64,000 nucleotides of DNA, taken from assembly GCA_021464245.1 (NCBI GenBank), contig JADCRB010000011.1, positions 1,821,226-1,885,225 on the forward strand, given 5' to 3'. Shown here one piece after another: positions 48,050 through 58,706 of this stretch. Both the position numbers and the translations under genes were made by a program. The notes under the pieces are model-generated. The model made no database searches. It was given only the letters and a program-made list of their open reading frames with translations, and was not told the origin of the DNA. How positions within the stretch are numbered: the first letter of the stretch is position 1; every line of letters starts with the position of its first letter. This stretch comes from Carallia brachiata (taxonomy: Eukaryota; Streptophyta; Magnoliopsida; Malpighiales; Rhizophoraceae).

Positions 48050-51000
48050 AACTAATTATTAATTTATTTAATTTGTTTTACAATTGAAAAAAATTTTGGA
48101 ATACTTGATTAAAAGAAAATTTTGGGATTTTCAAAAATATGTTCGAATGCTTTTTACAGTAATCCTACGCACTAAATTTTTGAAAATCACGTTTATAAAA
48201 ACGTTTGGATGATTTTTATGATGATCCCTGCCGTCAAAGGGATTTTGAAATTTTTGAATATGACTTGGATGATTTTGGGGTAATCCTTACTACCGAAAAG
48301 ATTAATCTTGAAAATTTTTGACATGATTGGATGATGAAAAGATTAAATTTTTGACGTGACCGAAAAATAAAAAATAAATTTTGACGTGACCGGATGAAAA
48401 ATTAAATTTTGACATAACTGGATAATTTTGGGGTGAACCTTTGAGCTAAAAAGATTTTGCTTTGGAAATTTTTGACATTATTGAATGATTTTGTGGTGAT
48501 TCTTAGTACCGAAAAGATTGACTTTGAAGATTTTTGAACATGACTTAGATGATTTTAGTGACCCTTCGCACTGAAGTTTTAAAATTTTGATTTTTGAAGA
48601 ATATTGGGATGATTTTTACTGTGATTTATGGGACCGAATTTTGAAAATGATGTATTGAAAAATATTTGGATAATTTTAATGGTGATTTGTAGCACTGGAA
48701 TTTAAAAGAAGAAAACATTGATATTTGGGCATTTTTCAATAATTCAAAAGATGAATTGGACTATTATGAAACTATGTCACTTTTTAAACAAACAATATCA
48801 ACATTTTTTTGTGTTTTTTTTTTTGAAATAAATTACTAAAATATTAGACCAATATATTACTAACTTTGAAAGTAGACCACAAATCCATACTAACGAAAAT
48901 TCTCGTGGGCTTAATTAGTATAACAAGAAAGGCAAGACATATTTGTCAAAACTCCCAAATCAACAACCCAAATGAACAACTAGTTTAAATATCTCAATTT
49001 GCTGAATTTTTAAAAAGAACCAAAGATTGTCGCTAAAAATTTAATTTCTTTTACTAACACGGTATCAGCTCGATAACTGACTATTCTTTCTATCTTATTT
49101 CATTATTTGTTTTGTTAGAAATTAGAATAATAAATCAATTAACTACTAACTTTAGACTACAAACTGTCTAAATTATACAAATCAAAGGATCTTAGAGACT
49201 TTATCAAGACAACTCAAGATACAAGGTTCACTTTTTGATCTTTAGACTTAAACATTCAATTTCAACAGCTTATTTATCTTGCTCACATTACAAATCCTTT
49301 GTTTGGAACCTTAAAAACCAAAGTTGTCCCAAGAAACTAATCCAAATAATCTTTGCACCCAAAACTATTTTTCTCTGTTTAATTTTTTTCTTTTAGGAAA
49401 AGCGTTGTCTTTAAATTTTTTTGTTGTCATCTAAAAATGAATCGGGTCCAAAGGTATATACAGAATTATTGAATTTTATACTATTATCTAAAAGCAAATT
49501 GGGTCTAATGGTATATACATAATTACTGAATCAAAACTGTGAGACTATTTAAACACTAGAATATTTCAAAAGCTTTTAACATTAATTGGGATCGTTGTTG
49601 CATTTGAATAGTTAAAGTTAATTACATGAATAGTAAAGAAATTGACCTAAATAGATAATTGTACATAAATTGCTATAAACATAAACAAATAAATAAACAA
49701 AATACAACAAGTTATACATGTAATGAACATAAATTGCAGTAATACAAACAAAGAAATTTGTTAAAAATTAAACAACAGGCAATAAAGGATATAAAATTGA
49801 AAATTGAAAAAATAAAGACTATATGTGTGTGTGTGTACCTCTGTGCATGTGCGTATGTTAAAATAATGAATATTTTTTAGTACAGAGTTTGTATTTAGTC
49901 AGTTAATTGTTAAAAAAAATGAAAAACACGGGTCAGATAACATTGCACAGGGTGCAAAGCACCTTAACCACAAGGTAGGCACCTTAGAAGGATTTTAGTT
50001 AGTCTGTTAATTATTAAAAAAAATGAAAAAAACACGGTCAGATGACACCGCACGGTGTGCAAAGCACCTTACCCACACAAGGTAGGCATCTCTATGAGGA
50101 TTTTGGTATTGAAATAATAAATATAATTATATTAAAATATAAGTGACATGAAATAAAGATAAATAATAATGACAAAACAAGAAAAAAAATGCAATAAGTG
50201 AAATAAAATCAAATTATGACTTATAGGAATGTGACTTTATTACCTAAGTCCTCGGTTTACAAGAAAGATGAGAATTTTTTACCACTACATGGATAACTTT
50301 TTTTAAGTTTTTGCTTTTGTAATAAACTGATAATTAACATGGTTTAAAACTAATTAATTTGGGCTAAAAAAAAACATACAATTGCATGGTTTCAATGTAT
50401 ATTCACTCTTTCTGCTTTTGCTTTCATTCTCTCTCCGTGACTCTATTCCTTGCTTGACTTTGCAATGCCCAATTTATGGGCAAACATTTTAACTTGCTGC
50501 GCTATTTAATTTTTAATGTTTGGGCTCTAATACAGCTGAAATAGTATGCTAATATTTTAATTCTTGAGCGAGAGGCATGAAAGATTCAGCATTTTTCGCT
50601 GACTTGTTGACGATAGATGATTTATAAAGTTGAATTTTTTTGAAGACATTCGAATAGGATCTCCTCTTTTACTCTTTTTCTTTCGAATATGAAATTTGGG
50701 CTGATCTTGTATCATTATTTTTTACACTATGTGTAGCCCTTTTGTATTGCCACATTTATCATCATTGTACTATTGCTCATCGGCATTAATAAGAAGAGGT
50801 AGAGCAAAATGGATCGTAGAGCCACCCATTACTCCTATTGTCTTTTTTTTTTTTTGTCTTTACTTTTTTTTTTTTTCACAAATGCTACATTCTCAGTGCA
50901 TGTTGACTGCATTTAGTTACAAATATGTATTGCATAATAGTAACAACTAATCAAAGGATAAAAGCATATAGTCCTTGTATCAAGCCAGAAAAAAGGAGTA
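48050..51000. other. Gene-free DNA with local repeats
   Basis: 48110-48710 is a degenerate run of units around 'gattttgaaatttttgacatgattggatgattttggggtgatcc', period roughly 60-75 bp. 49431-49555 has a short duplication around 'ggtatatacagaattattgaat'. 49826-49838 is (TG)n. No gene recognised. Confidence 0.5.
49890..50102. repeat. Tandem duplication, unit about 107 bp
   Basis: Two adjacent copies, each running from 'tttagt(c/t)agt(c/t)(a/t)gttaatt' through 'aaaaaaaatgaaaaacacgg' and 'tgcaaagcacctta.cca' to 'aaggtaggca'. Moderately diverged. Confidence 0.75.
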
Positions 51001-52440
51001 CAACATAGATCCATTAGATCACGTTTTAATCTTGTAGACCTAGTTGCATCTAACAGCAGATTTACCAAGAGGTAGCTCAACCAAATCCCAAGTGTGAGTT
51101 TCTAATAAGGCATGAAGTTCTCTACTATTACTTGTTGCCAAAGAGGGTTCGTACTAGCTTCTCAATAAGTTTGAGGCCCATATAGAGGAAATAGTGGATT
51201 AAACATCAAAATTTTTAAGATGAGAGGGTAGTTTACTTACTTGAGAAGAACGACGCTCAAGTAGAGGCTTAGAGGGAGACTCAAATGGAGGCACTAGAAT
51301 CACAGAAGATACTTGAGGATTAGCTCGGGGTGGACAACATGTTGAACCTGTATCAAAACTATAAAGAAAATCTATGAGAGGAGATTGTAGAGAAATGTTG
51401 GATATGCAATGTCTAGTAGTAAGTTAACCAAAAGATAAGTGAAGACTGACATAGCATCATAGCATCTGTAATCCTTATGTTGAATACCATAGTCTAGAAA
51501 ACAACACAGATGACCTCAAGGTTCTAATTTAGTGCACTCATGAGGTTCAAGAAGAACAAAATAGGCATAACCAAAAGTTATTAAAAGATTATAGTTAGGT
51601 AATTCTCCATAAAGACACTCATATGAAGTTTTGTTTTTTAGAACAGAGGAAAGTATCCTATTAATTGTGTATATTGCATTAAAGCAGCTTTGCCCCAAAA
51701 TGATTCAGAAAGAGAGACAAAAATGAGTAAGGAGTGAACAATATCTAGAATATAACCCAATTTTTGTTTTGCACAATCATTTTGTTGGGAGGTACCAGGA
51801 TCATATTTATGAAAAATAGTCCCATGTTGTTCTAAAGTTGAAACAATCAATGGTGCTTTAAATTCTTTAGCATTGTCAATACGAAGAATTTTAATGCACT
51901 TGGAGAATCAAGGGTAAATCATGGTTGAAAAATCTTGATAAATTTGAGTGCTTTCAGAACGATTTTTCAAAAGATAAATCCATGTAAAGCTAAAAAAAAT
52001 CATCAACAAAAATGACAAAATATTTTGAACCTTCTTTTGTTGAAATTAGAGTAGGGCACCAAATATCAAAATGAACAAAATCAAAAAAATATGAAGATAT
52101 AGAATCACTGTTACTAAAAGGTAAAACTTTGTGTTTACCAAGTTGACACGATATGCAATCAAAAGGCTCTTTAGTAACATGCCCCAAATAAGTGATGGAT
52201 GCTAATATTGAATTTTGGATAAAGAAGCGTAACCTAGTCGCGAGTGTCAAAGACTAATAGGAGTAGAAGATGAAGCTGTTGTGGAAAGACTGTAAGGAAT
52301 ATGAGGAGAGGTAAGCTCAACAAGGCATCCAACTTTACGACCAGTCCCAACAACCTAACTTGTTCGAGGATCCTATACTTCATTTCCATGGTTATAAAAA
52401 TAAAGTTTCAAACCAAGATCACAAAGTTGGCCAACAGTTA
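51001..52440 (-). pseudogene. Copia remnant: pre-integrase, integrase and start of reverse transcriptase
   Basis: Reading leftward: GTGRKVGCLVELTSPHIPYS and LWHSRLG-like words (52360-52200), and DCISCQLGKHKVLPFS with KYFVIFVDDF (52190-51990). The integrase core words QHGTIFHKYDPGTSQQNDCA and ESFWGKAAL follow (51850-51640). Next is AIYTINRILSSVLKNKTSYE with the integrase C-terminal part (51698-51516). A reverse-transcriptase start equivalent to NPLWQQVIVENFMPY lies near 51140-51100. Broken by many stops and shifts. Confidence 0.82.
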
Positions 52441-52479
52441 ACAAGAAATATGATAAAGCTAGAACTAAATAAATATCAT

Positions 52480-52902
52480 GTAAGGACAAAGAAGATGTAG
52501 ATATAGACCTAGAATTCTTGGAAAGGTGAATAGCACTCTTATTATCATAGAAGAGAGTATACCTTTCCTACTTGAAACCTAGTTCATATAAGAACTTTTT
52601 GACCATAGCAACTCCTTGTTGGCTTCAGTTGTCATTATATAATTGACCTCAGTAGTGGACAAAGCATCACTTTTTTATAATTTTGATTGCCATGACATAG
52701 CTCTTTATGAAAATTAAATATCCAAAACAATTTTCTAGAATTTATGTCATGTACCATATTTGCATTTTTATATACATCCAATACATGGTCAATATCACCA
52801 CATCATAAACAGAATTTGGAGGTGCCTATAAGATAGTTAAGTATCCATTTAACAGCTAATTACTGTTCTTTTCTCGGGTTAAAGAGAAATCGGCAAACTA
52901 CA
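52480..52902 (-). pseudogene. Copia remnant: RNase H of a different element
   Basis: Minus-strand words WILNYLIGTSKFCL, ALSTTEVNYIMTTEANKELL and the following NKSAIHLSKNS-like stretch match copia RNase H with frameshifts. It lies upstream, in reading direction, of the integrase remnant at 52440-51001, the opposite of the normal copia order. It should therefore come from a second element or a rearrangement. Confidence 0.72.
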
Positions 52903-52999
52903 TGATAAGTCTAATGTTTCTATATATTTTATGCATATTTTCATATATAATTTGAGTTTATTTATGTAAATATTTTGAATTTTGGTGGATTTTACTTTG
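52903..52999. mobile_element. Possible LTR fragment, left part, split by the SIRE-like element
   Basis: TGATAAGTCTAATGTTTC starts a sequence of the kind seen at the start of some Ty3/gypsy (Tat/Athila-like) LTRs. It is cut at the CTTTG duplication and would continue at 60172. The assignment rests on general appearance only. Confidence 0.35.
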
Positions 53000-54464
53000 T
53001 GTTGGAAAATTCACACCCCATGCATACATTATAAAATTGTTACTAAGTGTGAATTCATGTTTTGATGATGAGTGTTTTGATAATGAGCTATGAACCAATC
53101 TAACATAAGTACGAGTGAATTTCATTTGTATGTTCTTCAAGTATACAATTCAGGTTCAAGAAGTCTAAAGAGGTACACATATGCCATCTTACACGTGCAT
53201 GGAAGTGCATGGAAGATAAATATCACATTGGGCCTTATTAAGCTACTATCTTATAAAGACAGCATAAGAGCAAATCTGTTTGGACAGATTTCAGGTACTA
53301 AACTCACTCACTTGAGATATATTTTGGGCCTAAAATATATATATATTGGCAGGACTATAAGTCTAGTTTCAAATGAGTTTGGTCGTGCAATTTTTGGAGC
53401 CCTAGAGAAAAACGTATGAATTTTATACCAAGAGGGTGCAAGCTGTCAGGAACTTTCAGTGCACATGGAGTGAATTGCAACGGCTGCCTAGAAGAGCACA
53501 CGACGAATTTGAATGTGAAATTTTGTGTGTAGATTCTTTGTTCTGTCTATTAATCAATGCAAAAAGAATCACATCAAAATTCAAAGCCATCTGCAAGATA
53601 TTACCATTCTACTAAACGTGTGCAGACTGTCTAACGGAACTTTAATGTCTGTATTCAAACATTTATTGACTATGCTATACTCATTCAAAAATAGTCAATT
53701 TGGTGGGTAGAGAGCTCTGACAGTCTAAAATAACAAAAAAAGTAATCGCAATTTTCAAGCTGTCTGTATCAAGTTATAGCCGTTCAACCAGAGGTGTCAA
53801 ACAAGAGAATCAATGCAAAGCTGTCAAGAGGGCAACAACAAGTTATGCATGTGCAACTCATGGCAACGCTCTACAAGTGCTAACCTATCTTGCAGCTATT
53901 TAAACATCACTTGAAGATGTTTTACTAGTGAAGAAAGTTATATTCAACCACTGTACAATCTCTCTCAAGGCAAAAAGGCTTTCTTTACTCTAAGTGCTTT
54001 TATTGTAAAACTAGCATTCAAGCTAGTAAGTTTCATTTGTATTGTAATACATTGTGAGAATAGGTGAGAGCTCTCAAGTGGGACTTGTGAGGATCATCTT
54101 GTAGGAGTTAGGGTTGAACTCCAAGAAGGAAAACCTAAAAGAAAAGGGAAAGTGGTGTTGGCACGTGGGACTTGTGCCAACAAGCGTTTTAGAAGGCGGA
54201 CGCAAGGGTGTTTGCGGAGTCTTCTTGTAAACTGTACGTGGTGATTGGTGCGCCCAAAGGCACCCTTATAGTTGAACTCTCAAGAATCTCCAATAGAGGG
54301 ATTGTTGAGAAGACCAAGGACGTAGCCATTTGGTGAACCTTGTAAAAATCGGTATTGTATTTCTTTCAATCTCTTGTTTACATTCATTTGTAGAAATTTA
54401 TATTTGAGGATTTCATTGGTAAAGCCTATTCACCCCCCTCTAGGCTTCACCCTAGGGACCAACA
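53000..54464 (+). repeat. 5' LTR of the SIRE-like element
   Basis: 1465 bp. It matches 58707-60171 with only scattered substitutions and small indels, for example in a (TA)n run near 53340 and at 53535. Short open frames within it are not genes. Confidence 0.96.
53897..53904 (+). promoter_or_regulatory. TATA-like box in the 5' LTR
   Basis: TATTTAAA about 570 bp before the LTR end, kept in the other LTR at 59604-59611. It is a plausible core promoter for the element's transcript; the start site is not proven. Confidence 0.4.
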
Positions 54465-54466
54465 TT

Positions 54467-54478
54467 TGGTATCAGAGC
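54467..54478 (+). other. Primer-binding site (tRNA-iMet)
   Basis: TGGTATCAGAGC, an exact match to the usual initiator tRNA-Met primer site, two bases after the 5' LTR. Confidence 0.92.
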
Positions 54479-54519
54479 TTAACCTCACTTGTAAGGCTTA
54501 ACATCCTTGAGGGATCCCC

Positions 54520-55970
54520 ATGGAATCCTCATTTAATGAAAACAAGAGACCTTTCTTTGATGGTAGTGATTTTCAATACTATAAAGATCATATGGAAAGT
54601 TATCTTAAATTTAAGGGGATGAAAGTTTGGCAAAGTGTAGAAGAGGGACCATATGTTCCTAAGGAAGAAGTTGTTGATGATAAGGGAGTAAAAACCTTGA
54701 GAGTAAAACCAATAGAAAATGGGATGAAGAGGACTATAAGAAAAACCAAATAGATGAAATAGCATATTATTATTTGAAAACGTCCATAGCTAGAAGTGAA
54801 TATAACACCATCAAACATTGTAAAAATGCTAAGGAAATTTGGAATACATTGTGTCTCTCAAATGAAGGGACATTAAAAGTTAGGAAAGTTAAACTTGGCA
54901 TGCTTATGAAAGACTTTGAACTTTTCACTATGAGACCAAATGAATCGGTTAAAAGTGTGTATGATAGACTCATGATTATTGCTAATGGACTAACCGATCT
55001 TGGCAAAGTGTTTGGAAAGGGTGAACTTGTGCAGAAATTAATGAATTCGATGAATGAGGAATACGAAATGAAGATTAATGCCATTGAAGAAACTCACAAC
55101 GTGGAGGAGCTAACCATGGAAGAGTTACTTGGGTCCTTGATAACTCATGAGATCAAACTCAAAAGGAGAAGTGCATTACCACAAGTAGAACCATCCTCAA
55201 AAAATGTAGCACTCATGGCCCTAGATGACGATGAAAGTGACAATGAGGTAATGGATCTTCCCTCTTATGAAGAACTTAGAGAAGCTTTTGATGATTTATT
55301 GATCACTTTTAAAAGGAAATGTAAACAATATAAAGAGCAAAAGAAAGCATGTGAAAAACTTTTGTTAGAGAAAGATGAAATTGTATTGGAAAATAGTCTT
55401 TTAAAAGAAGAACTTGAAAAGGCTAAATTAGATCATAAATCAACTTGTAGTGAGTTAAATTTTGTTAAACAAGAGCTTGCAATATCTAAAGAGGCTCCTA
55501 ACATCAAAGACAATTTACATCATGCTTTGGAAAAAGAAGTTGAGGACCTTAAAGAAAAGAATTTAAATTTAGAAAAGTCCTTTTCAAAATTCACATTAGG
55601 TAGCAATAAGTTAGATGAGATGTTATCTTGTCAAAAGAAATTTTTTAACAAATCCGGTTTGGGATACCTCACTAAAAACAAGACTAATCTCATAAAAGAG
55701 AAGAAAAATGTTGTATCATGTTTTTATTGTCATAAAGAAGGACACAAATTTCATGATTGTAGACTTAGAAGACCTAGTGATCCTAACAAGTATGTGTCAT
55801 CTTCTAAAGTTTGGGCAAAATCTAATAAATTCAAACAAGTATGGATGGTTAAAGATTCAATGAAGAAGAATGATTGTTGTAACATTGAAGGACCCAAAAA
55901 GATATGGGTACCAAAATATTCTACATCTTGTTTTGTAGGTGGAAAAGTACTTGAAGGCAACATATTTTAA
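54520..55970 (+). pseudogene. SIRE-like gag polyprotein, one frameshift
   Basis: Structural gag protein of the element. The first frame (ATG 54520) opens MESSFNENKRPFFDGSDFQY, then stops at 54752 because of one extra base near 54714. The second frame continues the same protein as KWDEEDYKKNQIDEIAYYYL and on to a stop at 55970. Parts in order: a UBN2-like capsid region (ending about 55200), an acidic linker, a long coiled coil rich in K, E and L (about 55300-55600), and a zinc knuckle CFYCHKEGHKFHDC (CX2CX4HX4C) near 55720. The C-terminal KKIWVPK is usual for this lineage. With the frameshift this copy probably makes no full gag. Confidence 0.92.
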
Positions 55971-56249
55971 AGAAGATGCCATTTGGTATCTTGATAGTGG
56001 ATGTGTCACATTTGGAGACAATGGAAAAGGCAAAATCATTGGAGTTGGCACTATAGGTAACAATGTATCGAGTTTTATTGAGGATGTTGCTTTGGTAAGT
56101 GGTTTAAAGCACAACTTAATTAGCATTATCCAAATGTGTGATAAAGGTTTTAAGATATTATTCAAACCCATGACTTGTGAATTATATGATCCCCATACTA
56201 AAGCATTGAGATTTGTAGGAAAAAGAATAAGTTGTGTAATGCATGTGCT
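55971..56249 (+). pseudogene. Protease and pre-integrase stub
   Basis: The frame reads AIWYLDSGC, the aspartic-protease active-site block, but jumps at once to VTFGDNGKGKIIGVGTIGN. The SRHMTG-type stretch normally between them is missing, an in-frame internal deletion. It continues VALVSGLKHNLISI.QMCDKG and ends near KRISCV, where homology to copia pol stops abruptly at 56249-56250. No later pol domain is present. Confidence 0.85.
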
Positions 56250-57000
56250 TGTTAAGACCCTAAGGTTTCGTTTTTTTTTGGTTTTGATGATTGCTAAACA
56301 CTGAGAGTTACTAATATGTTTATTTAAGTGTGTAGTTAAATGATTTAATCAAATAAACATCAATTGAAATGGAAGCAATGCTAGCATAGGGCAACTATTG
56401 ATATTGGTCACATTCAGTGTAAGTACTATCCAGTATGGTCAACTTTAAAAGGCTCGTTTGCTCACATGGAGATGAACTAGATAATGTGCTATATACGGTT
56501 AGAAAGATAATTCTGTCTAGTTTCTGAATTCGCAAGAATCATCTCAATTGGATATTTGTGGAGGAAGTTATAGTCTATGAACTGAAAGGTGCTCAATCTG
56601 TCAAGGCAGACAGGATCAGTCCACTTTAAGAGATGATTGCAACAAAATGGGAAGGAAATAGCTGTTGAGTTCTATATTCATACAAATATAATTCTGTCTA
56701 GTTTCTAAATTGACCAGATTCACGCAAATTGGAGTTCTGTAGAAGGAGATATTGCCAAAATACTAAAGGATGTACAGCCTGTCCCGTCCAGCAGGATCAG
56801 TCAACGTCCAGAAGACACTACGGCTAGCTGGAGTGGAATCAGACCATGATCTATACATGTATGAAAAGCTCTATGAGTCTACTTTCAAATGGGAAGAAAC
56901 AGGATATGATTTGGAGTTATACAGGTAGACTTATGATTGATTCTTTAAGAAGTGCCAGAGCTGTCCAATTGAGAAAGGAAACTAGCTTAAATTGGGTGTG
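56250..57000. repeat. LTR-like fragment with about 181-bp tandem units
   Basis: Begins TGTTAAGACCCTAAGG, a typical SIRE-class LTR start, directly at the pol breakpoint. Inside, a unit with 'aattctgtctagtttct' and 'ggatcagtc' occurs at 56509 and 56690, with a diverged third unit starting about 56869, so the period is about 181 bp. The matching LTR end was not found. The boundary on the right is approximate. Confidence 0.6.
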
Positions 57001-57328
57001 ATGCATGCTTAGATTAAAACAAATACATACTTCATTTTCAGGGCAAGATCCCAAGAACAACGTCTCACACACTTTCACAAGGTTTTACATTTTTCCCCAC
57101 GTCTTTATCTCAGTAGTACATGCAGACTTACCAAAATTGATAAGTACACAATTACAAGACAAATAACACCAACCACTTATTCATACATATTAGAGTACAC
57201 CAACCATGACTCATCCATGTACTATGCACTACAAGACAACATCCCTGCGCATACATACATTCCAGTAAAGCTTTGTATGTTGGAATCCATATTCCAACGC
57301 CAGAAAATGTCTTCAGATCTTACCCCTG

Positions 57329-57985
57329 TCAGTCGCTCCTAGGGGGCCTAAGGCGTAGCTCTAGATCCATAAAGCCCTCATTGTTCGGCAGGTTGGCAAT
57401 ATCAATAGTACCAGCATTTTCTTGTTGATTGAGATCGCCTAGATGAACAGGAAAGAGACTGAGTGTTTCTCTTTCTCCCTCACGAGAAGAGTTGACCGAT
57501 CTGCTTCTCACTGGAGTAATGCTTCCTACTAAGTGAAAATATTCATGGGAATTTGATCTCTGACCCACATCAAAGATTTCAAATGATAAATGGGAAATAC
57601 CTGGTGGCTGGCGATGCTGGTTGGGATTTCCTTGAGAAACAATTGTTGTGTTGGTGGAATGAATAACAGGAGGTGCTCTGCCTATTCTCACACTGCGCCT
57701 TCGGTTCTGGATCCAGAGTCTAATGTTACTTGGCTGAATTGGACCATATGGTCTCAACAGTGAGACAAGTTGAGTAAGTTGGCTTGATGTCGGACGAGCT
57801 TCTTCAATGCCATGAAAAATATTTTCCAAGATTTGTAATTGCTCCGGCACCGGTCTCCATCTGGAATTGGAAGAGTCTCCAGTTTCCAGGTTCTGATGGC
57901 TTGATGGTGGTCTCATTTTGTTGAACAGAAAGGTGAGTGAAAATTTTGAGACTCTGGATGATGAAGAGAAATTGAGATAATGCAT
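57329..57985 (-). CDS. WUSCHEL-related homeobox (WOX)-like protein inside the retrotransposon
   Basis: Uninterrupted ORF of 218 codons; a likelier start is the second Met at 57916 (MRPPSSHQNL), giving 195 residues. Residues 41-102 form a diverged WOX homeodomain: SRWRPVPEQLQILENIF in helix 1, RPTSSQL in helix 2, the GPI turn and a recognition helix NIRLWIQNRRRSVR. The family has N-V-F-Y-W-F-Q-N there, so F-Y is replaced by R-L and W-F by W-I, while W, Q, N and the basic residues stay. Residues 174-181, TLSLFPVH, fit the WUS-box (TLxLFPxx), and LELRL at 208-212 fits an EAR-type LxLxL repressor motif. Together these point to the WUS clade of transcription factors that act in stem-cell and organ initiation. 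It lies antisense to gag, where integrase and reverse transcriptase should be. Lack of introns suggests a processed copy. Whether it is expressed is unknown. Confidence 0.8.
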   Translation of the reverse strand: MHYLNFSSSSRVSKFSLTFLFNKMRPPSSHQNLETGDSSNSRWRPVPEQLQILENIFHGIEEARPTSSQLTQLVSLLRPYGPIQPSNIRLWIQNRRRSVRIGRAPPVIHSTNTTIVSQGNPNQHRQPPGISHLSFEIFDVGQRSNSHEYFHLVGSITPVRSRSVNSSREGERETLSLFPVHLGDLNQQENAGTIDIANLPNNEGFMDLELRLRPPRSD

Positions 57986-58114
57986 ATCTCCATTTATGTC
58001 TGACGATCCGCAATTTACGCCTGACTGTCAGCGGTAATAATTGCCTGGCTGTCCTCAACTTTCGCTTAACTGTCAGAAACTTGCGTCTGACTGTCTGCGA
58101 TTTACGTCTGACTG
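57984..58114 (-). repeat. Six-unit 21-bp tandem repeat upstream of the WOX-like ORF
   Basis: On the minus strand, units of the form CAGTCAGACGTAAATCGCAGA follow one another six times (one of them 24 bp, the last diverged). They end just before the first ATG of the WOX-like ORF and about 70 bp before the second. Repeated potential protein-binding words this close to a start suggest a promoter or leader element. The unit length is a multiple of three, so one frame through it reads TVRRK-type heptads, but I see no reason to call that a protein. Confidence 0.85.
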
Positions 58115-58185
58115 TGCGGCACGTCAACAACTTTTCTGATTGTGTGCCATGACAGCAACTTTTTTGACTAGGTATGCCATGTCAG

Positions 58186-58245
58186 CTTCCACGTAAGCAA
58201 TTGACTACTGAGATGGACTTCCACGTAAGCAATTTGACTGCGGTA
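58186..58245. repeat. Short direct repeat CTTCCACGTAAGCAA
   Basis: CTTCCACGTAAGCAATTGACT at 58186 recurs at about 58219 (CTTCCACGTAAGCAATTTGACT), within 200 bp upstream of the WOX-like ORF. ACGT is a bZIP-type core, so a regulatory role is possible but unproven. Confidence 0.6.
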
Positions 58246-58522
58246 ATATTTTTGACCTACTCATGAACTATTATTGAAGGTAATGATCTACATTGTATTT
58301 TTTGGTAACATAGTGACCAAATTTTGAATAAAGACCTTTTGATAGATCATTTTTTTAAGAAGAAAATTGGGCATGTCACACCCCATGCATTAGCATAGGC
58401 TTGATTGTCTTCATTTCCTTAATTTAATGATTGTATTTGAACTCTACAAGGCCTGCATTTCAAAGTTACTATAACTTATATGCTAAATTGTAAATGTGAA
58501 CTTGTGATACATGCATACATTA

Positions 58523-58706
58523 AGGGGGAGTCTTAATCTCTTAACCTAGTTAGCATTCACATTTTTTGTTTCAACCATTTTTATTGATGACAAAAAGGGG
58601 GAGAAAATTAAGAGCGTGTCATCAAGAAAGAGCATTTCTAGAGGAAGCTTAGATTAAGGGGGAGCATCTATTTTAAAGGTTTTGTCATCATCAAAAAGGG
58701 GGAGAT
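58523..58706 (+). other. Polypurine tracts, four AAGGGGGAG copies
   Basis: AAGGGGGAG occurs near 58524, 58596, 58659 and 58696. The last one (58693-58706) directly adjoins the 3' LTR and is the functional polypurine tract by position. The others may be duplicated or auxiliary tracts, as is common in SIRE-class elements. Confidence 0.8.

Noticed and set aside
53090..53419. 109-codon ORF repeated at 58797-59081
   Set aside because: It lies inside both LTRs, is truncated by a small indel in the second copy, and resembles no protein.
57804..58130. 108-codon minus-strand ORF with TVRRK heptads
   Set aside because: It is the 21-bp tandem repeat read in one frame and overlaps the WOX-like ORF in a different frame. 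More likely regulatory repeat than protein.
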